A DNA stretch of 23,168 nucleotides. Source: Agrocybe praecox (taxonomy: Eukaryota; Basidiomycota; Agaricomycetes; Agaricales; Agrocybaceae). The notes beneath the pieces were generated by a model that saw only the letters and a list, made by a program, of their open reading frames with translations, did no database searches and was not told the origin of the DNA. Shown piece by piece: positions 19,439 through 23,168 of this stretch. Made by a program: the position numbers and the translations under genes. Numbering within the stretch: the stretch's first letter is position 1; each line of letters opens with the position of its first letter. The stretch lies in NCBI GenBank assembly GCA_964017145.1, contig CAXHKQ010000311.1, positions 1-23,168 of the forward strand, written 5' to 3'.

Positions 19439-20368
19439 CTCATAAACATTCGATGGATTTGTGACAACAAACTCCACATTTCTGTTGTTTACACAATGGT
19501 GACATGAATAAAATCAATTCCGATCAAGAAATCGTCCGAGATCTTTGCACACAATATATATATGGGGGTTAATCGACGGTCTCGGAGCAAGACACCGATT
19601 GTGATATAACTGCTAAGTAATAAAAAGTATCGACGTTAATAATAATATAGAGTGTAGCAGGACCACAGGCTCTAGGCGCTCTAAGCAATTAAAACAAATT
19701 AGAAAAATTCATCAATATTCTTCGTCTTTCAGCCATCAACAACTATATAGAGGGCATAGAATTATATAGTATTGTCAAAGCTGTCAATACAGCGAAGAGC
19801 AATCGAGAATCCATCAGGCATCAGGGTATTTTTGCCGCCGGCGTAGAGCGATGTAAAAAAATCCGTAAGCCAATTTTTGACTTTGACATTAGCTAGCGGC
19901 AAATTTATCCAGCAATTCGCATCGCATCCGCGTCTCATTTGCGATTTGCGTTCAGCGTTTTTTGTTGTTCTACTGTAGTGGTAATGTTAATGTTATTTAG
20001 TGGGTATATATGTATAGTAATTCTCGCAGCAAACTATCCTCCCCGGTCCCCGCCCCCGACCCCCGACCCGACTGCGAACGCGAAACGCGACTGACGTGTC
20101 TCGCATCAGACTAAATATTTATAGACATGTCAATGCTCTAGTTCCCCATACAAAAGGTTGTCTCCATGATCGTACTACGATCATACGCAAATTGTGTGAG
20201 TGTGTACAAGGAAATTTGGTACTCCTCGGTCACGGAGACACGCAGGCGTCACCCTGAAAATTTGCCACCCACTGCCGGTCAGAGTGGGTGGAAAATGCTG
20301 GGTGATCGGTCATAGGGATGTAAATACACTAGCCAGAACCAAAAATCGGATAAATATATCCATCGATA
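19439..20368. other. 3' UTR of the AT-hook gene and intergenic sequence
   Basis: AATAAA at 19507-19512 is the likely polyadenylation signal, with another at 19619-19624. The remainder has no gene. It contains the C-rich tract at 20041-20069 and AT-rich unassigned sequence. Confidence 0.6.
20041..20069 (-). other. Putative G-quadruplex (minus strand)
   Basis: Five C-runs on the plus strand (4, 4, 5, 5 and 3 long) are separated by 3, 1, 2 and 2 bases. The minus strand therefore reads GGG-TC-GGGGG-TC-GGGGG-C-GGGG-ACC-GGGG, a strong quadruplex pattern; the plus strand could form an i-motif. Confidence 0.6.
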
Positions 20369-20596
20369 TCTATATAGATAAAACTGAATTCCGTTTTGTT
20401 TGTTTGTCTGTTTGTTTGTAATGCATGGCCGGCTAAACGGCTCAACCGATTGGGCTGAAAATTTGAGAGTGTGTTCAGGTCGACCCTGAGCGTGTTTGTG
20501 CCATAAATTTGTTTTTGTAATTTGCATCGGGACCCACCGGGCGAGCGAAGCGAGCTCTGAAAAGCCCGCCGCAGGCGCTAGCGGCGCAGCCGCTAG
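20369..20596 (+). mobile_element. Short non-autonomous Helitron (228 bp)
   Basis: Begins A|TCTATATAGATAAAACTGAA with TTTGTTTGTTTGTC text and ends in a GC-rich hairpin, AGCGGCGCAGCCGCTAG|T. A 5' TC, a 3' hairpin plus CTAG, insertion between A and T, and no target duplication are the Helitron pattern. The internal ATGGCCGGCTAAACGGCTCA and GCGAGCGAAGCGAGC are typical of insect Helitron tails. It has no coding capacity. Confidence 0.82.
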
Positions 20597-21417
20597 TATG
20601 TCGATAAAACATGACCATCATGTCAAAATTGAGTGCGAAATAATAACATGTTGGAATCAATTTTCAGAAGTATACTATTGCCGAACAAAATATTCGAATT
20701 CAACAATCGATACGCGAGAAATATGTCGCTGAAGTTCATAATCGATAACTATTGTTTATTCTCACATCCATGCATTTGTGTTGATAATAAATTGTTGATT
20801 GGTCTGTCAGTTCACAGTTTGTTATTTGTTTTTAGTTTGCGATAATTTGTGCGGAATCATGTATCGCAACGGCTATTCGCCGACTGCGGCTTAACCCTCG
20901 ACAGCAGACACACACACTTTCGCGTGGCCTACGGCGTTATACATGTGAGCAAAGTGACCACCATCAAAATAACAAGATTCAACAGAACCCGCCAGCAAGC
21001 GTTACCAAACGGCTGTAGCCGATCCGGACGACATGCAGGTTGAGCATAGGTCTCACTGCTGAGTGTGCGGCACTGTGGGCATCTTCAACACATACCAGTG
21101 AGTGTGCCAGACGCACAGCTATTGTTGCGACCGGTTCGCATAAGACTCGGGCGCCGGGACGGACATCTGCCCACAATAGTACGTCGTATTTTATTCGTTC
21201 GAATAAATATCAACAGTGCGTATTTACTCGATGTCATTCACGCCAAGTGTAAATAAAAACATTGCCATGTGGATCGTGTACGTATACGAATTTGTTTGAG
21301 TGTGTGCAAAAAAGATGTTGGAGACACGTACCCTAACCTAGGGCCATATCTATAGTACTAGATCTATTTGTCTCGCGGTTAGAGTATATAGAATAGAGAG
21401 TATATCTGCCATATCAG
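20597..21417. other. Intergenic stretch, no gene recognised
   Basis: Mixed AT-rich and moderately GC-rich sequence. The part at 20860-21250 is GC-richer with AATAAA near 21203 and could be a decayed solo LTR, but no boundaries or target duplication were found. Nothing else supported. Confidence 0.4.
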
Positions 21418-21419
21418 TA

Positions 21420-21555
21420 GGTGAACGCTGTAACTTTTGTGTTAGACGTAAGTCACACGTTCCACACGTTCCACACGTCAAATCGTATGGAATTCTTGCT
21501 GACTCGACGTCTGATTCGACGTCGACTTGCGCTCACATTGCTTACAGCGTTCCAC
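21420..21555. mobile_element. MITE family M, copy 4 (136 bp)
   Basis: Full-length copy in the same orientation as copies 1 and 2, with ends GGTGAACGCTGTAA and TTACAGCGTTCCAC, TA-flanked (21418-21419, 21556-21557). It is very close to copy 2, including the 9-bp duplication. It lies about 850 bp upstream of the mts start codon. Confidence 0.85.
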
Positions 21556-21557
21556 TA

Positions 21558-22402
21558 CTGCTCAACATCAACACAACAACAACATTCAATGGAAAAATGG
21601 CAGGGTTGACCAAAACTCGTCTGCTTTTCCAAGGCATTTCCAACGAACCAAAATAAATAATGGATTCCATTTGCTTGCGCTGAGCTCATCGCTCGCAGCA
21701 CCGATACAGCGTCTCCCACACTCCCATACACACATACGCACACCGCCATGTATATGTATACAAATACACACACACAAACACTCTCTCTGTGACAGCAACG
21801 CCTTTGTGTGTTGCGCTCTCTGGCAGCACTGCCTTCGCTGCTTCGCTTCTTCGAAGTGTGTGGTTGTGGTTTGGTTTCGGTAGTTTGTGTGGTACGTACG
21901 TGTGTATTTGTGCTTGGCGCTCCACATTCGCTGTGTTTAGTGTGTAATTATTTCGTACCTACACTAACTACCTACCTACTACGCAGTCCTATAATTAGCA
22001 TCTAATTCCGACCAATCACATCTATCTTCCGCAGCGCCGCAGAAAAGTCGAGTGTCTATCTCGAGTTGTTTCTGACGCAGCGCAATTCCAGCGCTAGACG
22101 TCGTCCACAGCACACACACACATACATACTCCATTGCACACACACACAGGCATACTCTCGCACTCACACACACACACACACTCATTCGCACAAAAGCGAA
22201 CGAACGTTCATCATAATTCAATAATACACGCGAGTTTGCATAGCAGCAGAGCCAGAGCCAGAGCTAGGGAACGCGGACCGGCGCACAAAACCCTTTTCGC
22301 GCACGCGTACAACAACAAACGCGTCGCCGCCGTCAGATCACACACACACACACACACACACACACCAACCTACCAGCACACATCTGCGCCGCCGCCGCCG
22401 AA
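21558..22402 (+). promoter_or_regulatory. Upstream region and 5' UTR of mts
   Basis: Contains a CCAAT motif (22012-22016), several CA runs, including one at 22160-22182 and a pure run at 22339-22365, and a GCC-rich lead-in (GCCGCCGCCGAAATGG) to the start codon. The transcription start is not visible. A pyrimidine-rich TCTATCTTCCGCAG at about 22020-22035 could be an acceptor for an untranslated exon. Confidence 0.4.
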
Positions 22403-22714
22403 ATGGAGGACAAAGCGTCCACGAAAGACCTGGACCAGTGGATCGAGCAGCTGAACGAGTGCAAACAGCTGACGGAGAACCAGGTGAAGGCGCTGTGCGA
22501 GAAGGCGAAGGAGATTCTGTCGAAGGAGTCCAATGTGCAGGAGGTCAAGTGCCCGGTGACCGTGTGCGGCGACGTGCACGGCCAGTTCCACGATCTGATG
22601 GAGCTGTTCCGCATCGGCGGCAAGTCGCCGGACACCAATTACCTGTTCATGGGCGACTACGTCGATCGCGGCTACTACTCGGTGGAGACGGTGACGCTGC
22701 TGGTGTCGCTGAAG
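22403..22714 (+). CDS. mts: PP2A catalytic subunit, first coding exon (104 of about 309 aa)
   Basis: Microtubule star, the insect serine/threonine phosphatase 2A catalytic subunit, works with scaffold A and regulatory B subunits on mitotic, signalling and cytoskeletal substrates. The exon starts [20 protein letters not shown] and is nearly identical to the fly protein. The metal-binding motifs are present: GDVHG with D57 and H59, and GDYVDRG with D85, D88 and R89. The exon ends in phase 0 at LLVSLK, with donor GTGAGA at 22715. In the fly the next residues are VRYRERITILRGNHE; these and the rest of the catalytic domain lie beyond the window. The ATG has AAA before it and G after it. High GC at third positions fits strong expression. 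Confidence 0.96.
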
Positions 22715-23168
22715 GTGAGAGAGTGACTAACGATTGCCCGGCAAAGATATATGTACTCATATGCTGGTCGCCCCGTTTCATGCGAAGGTCATATATTGGG
22801 GTTGAACGGAAAGAAATGTCGTATTTTTGGACAACACTTGCACATATTTCACGTTATCCCGATGGCAACGAGAGACACACAAACACGGCGTTCGATAGGT
22901 GGAGTACTAATGTACAATGTGTTCTCGGAAACTCGTAGAACAGACGTGTGTGATAGGTGGAGACGTGAATATACTTCGAGGGCGACCAACATTAGAGTGT
23001 GGTGTTCATGTTCATAGTACAGTAATTAATCGTCGACAACACCGGTATTTTGAACGATTTAGATGTAGTTTATGTGACAAGAAATAACCCGGATAAGCGT
23101 TTTGTAGCGTAACTCCTCCAACTTATATTCAACCATTGACTTTTCAAATATCTAGTCGGTTCTGAACA
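22715..23168 (+). other. Start of the mts intron, runs off the window
   Basis: No exon found to the window end. A 31-bp segment near 23074 (GTGACAAGAAATAACCCGGA onward) resembles the MMS22L stop-codon region at about 6189-6219, 27 of 31 identical. Confidence 0.6.

Noticed and set aside
20860..21250. Possible solo LTR
   Set aside because: A polyadenylation-like AATAAA and higher GC are present, but no TG...CA boundaries with a target duplication could be defined.
22130..22454. A 106-codon frame overlapping the start of mts
   Set aside because: It is mainly translated CA repeats (His/Thr runs) in the 5' UTR, out of frame with the PP2A coding sequence.

Overview
This is eukaryotic nuclear DNA from an insect, most likely a dipteran but not identified to species. 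The evidence is protein-coding exons with GT-AG introns, several only 60-94 bp long, set in AT-rich sequence full of CA/GT microsatellites and small transposons. The exons at the right edge encode a PP2A catalytic subunit of insect type. There is no sign of operons, CRISPR arrays, rRNA or tRNA.

Layout, left to right. Positions 551-6202 (+) hold a gene I could reconstruct completely: eight exons whose splice phases all agree give a 1124-residue MMS22L, the replication-fork and recombination repair factor that works with TONSL. Positions 7068-9440 hold a 73-bp tandem repeat, a promoter-like CpG/GAGCG stretch, a (CGT)15 tract, the right half of a decayed Tc1 transposon, and a small gene (9072-9383) of unknown function. 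Positions 9607-10991 are a non-autonomous hAT element with a perfect 8-bp target duplication and a perfect 66-bp palindrome inside. Positions 11000-17000 are repeat-dominated and include a CpG-rich tandem repeat, a possible minus-strand cysteine-rich gene fragment (12179-12724), microsatellites, a 24-bp dyad-symmetric array, a 120-bp tandem repeat and a MITE family. Positions 17581-19438 (+) hold a three-exon gene for a 301-residue AT-hook/acidic nuclear protein, with a 765-bp foldback element in its first coding intron. Positions 19439-22402 are intergenic, with a C-rich G-quadruplex candidate, a short Helitron, one more MITE copy and CA repeats. Positions 22403-22714 are the first coding exon of the PP2A catalytic subunit (mts), which continues past the window.

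The recognised genes (replication-fork repair, chromatin-type protein, general phosphatase) look like ordinary housekeeping neighbours, and I see no evidence that they form one system. The more unusual content is in the repeats: natural filled-site/empty-site pairs for a MITE, a foldback arm nested in a hAT element, a zero-spacer palindrome, and a regular 24-bp array of palindromes. I did not find a convincing new biological system.
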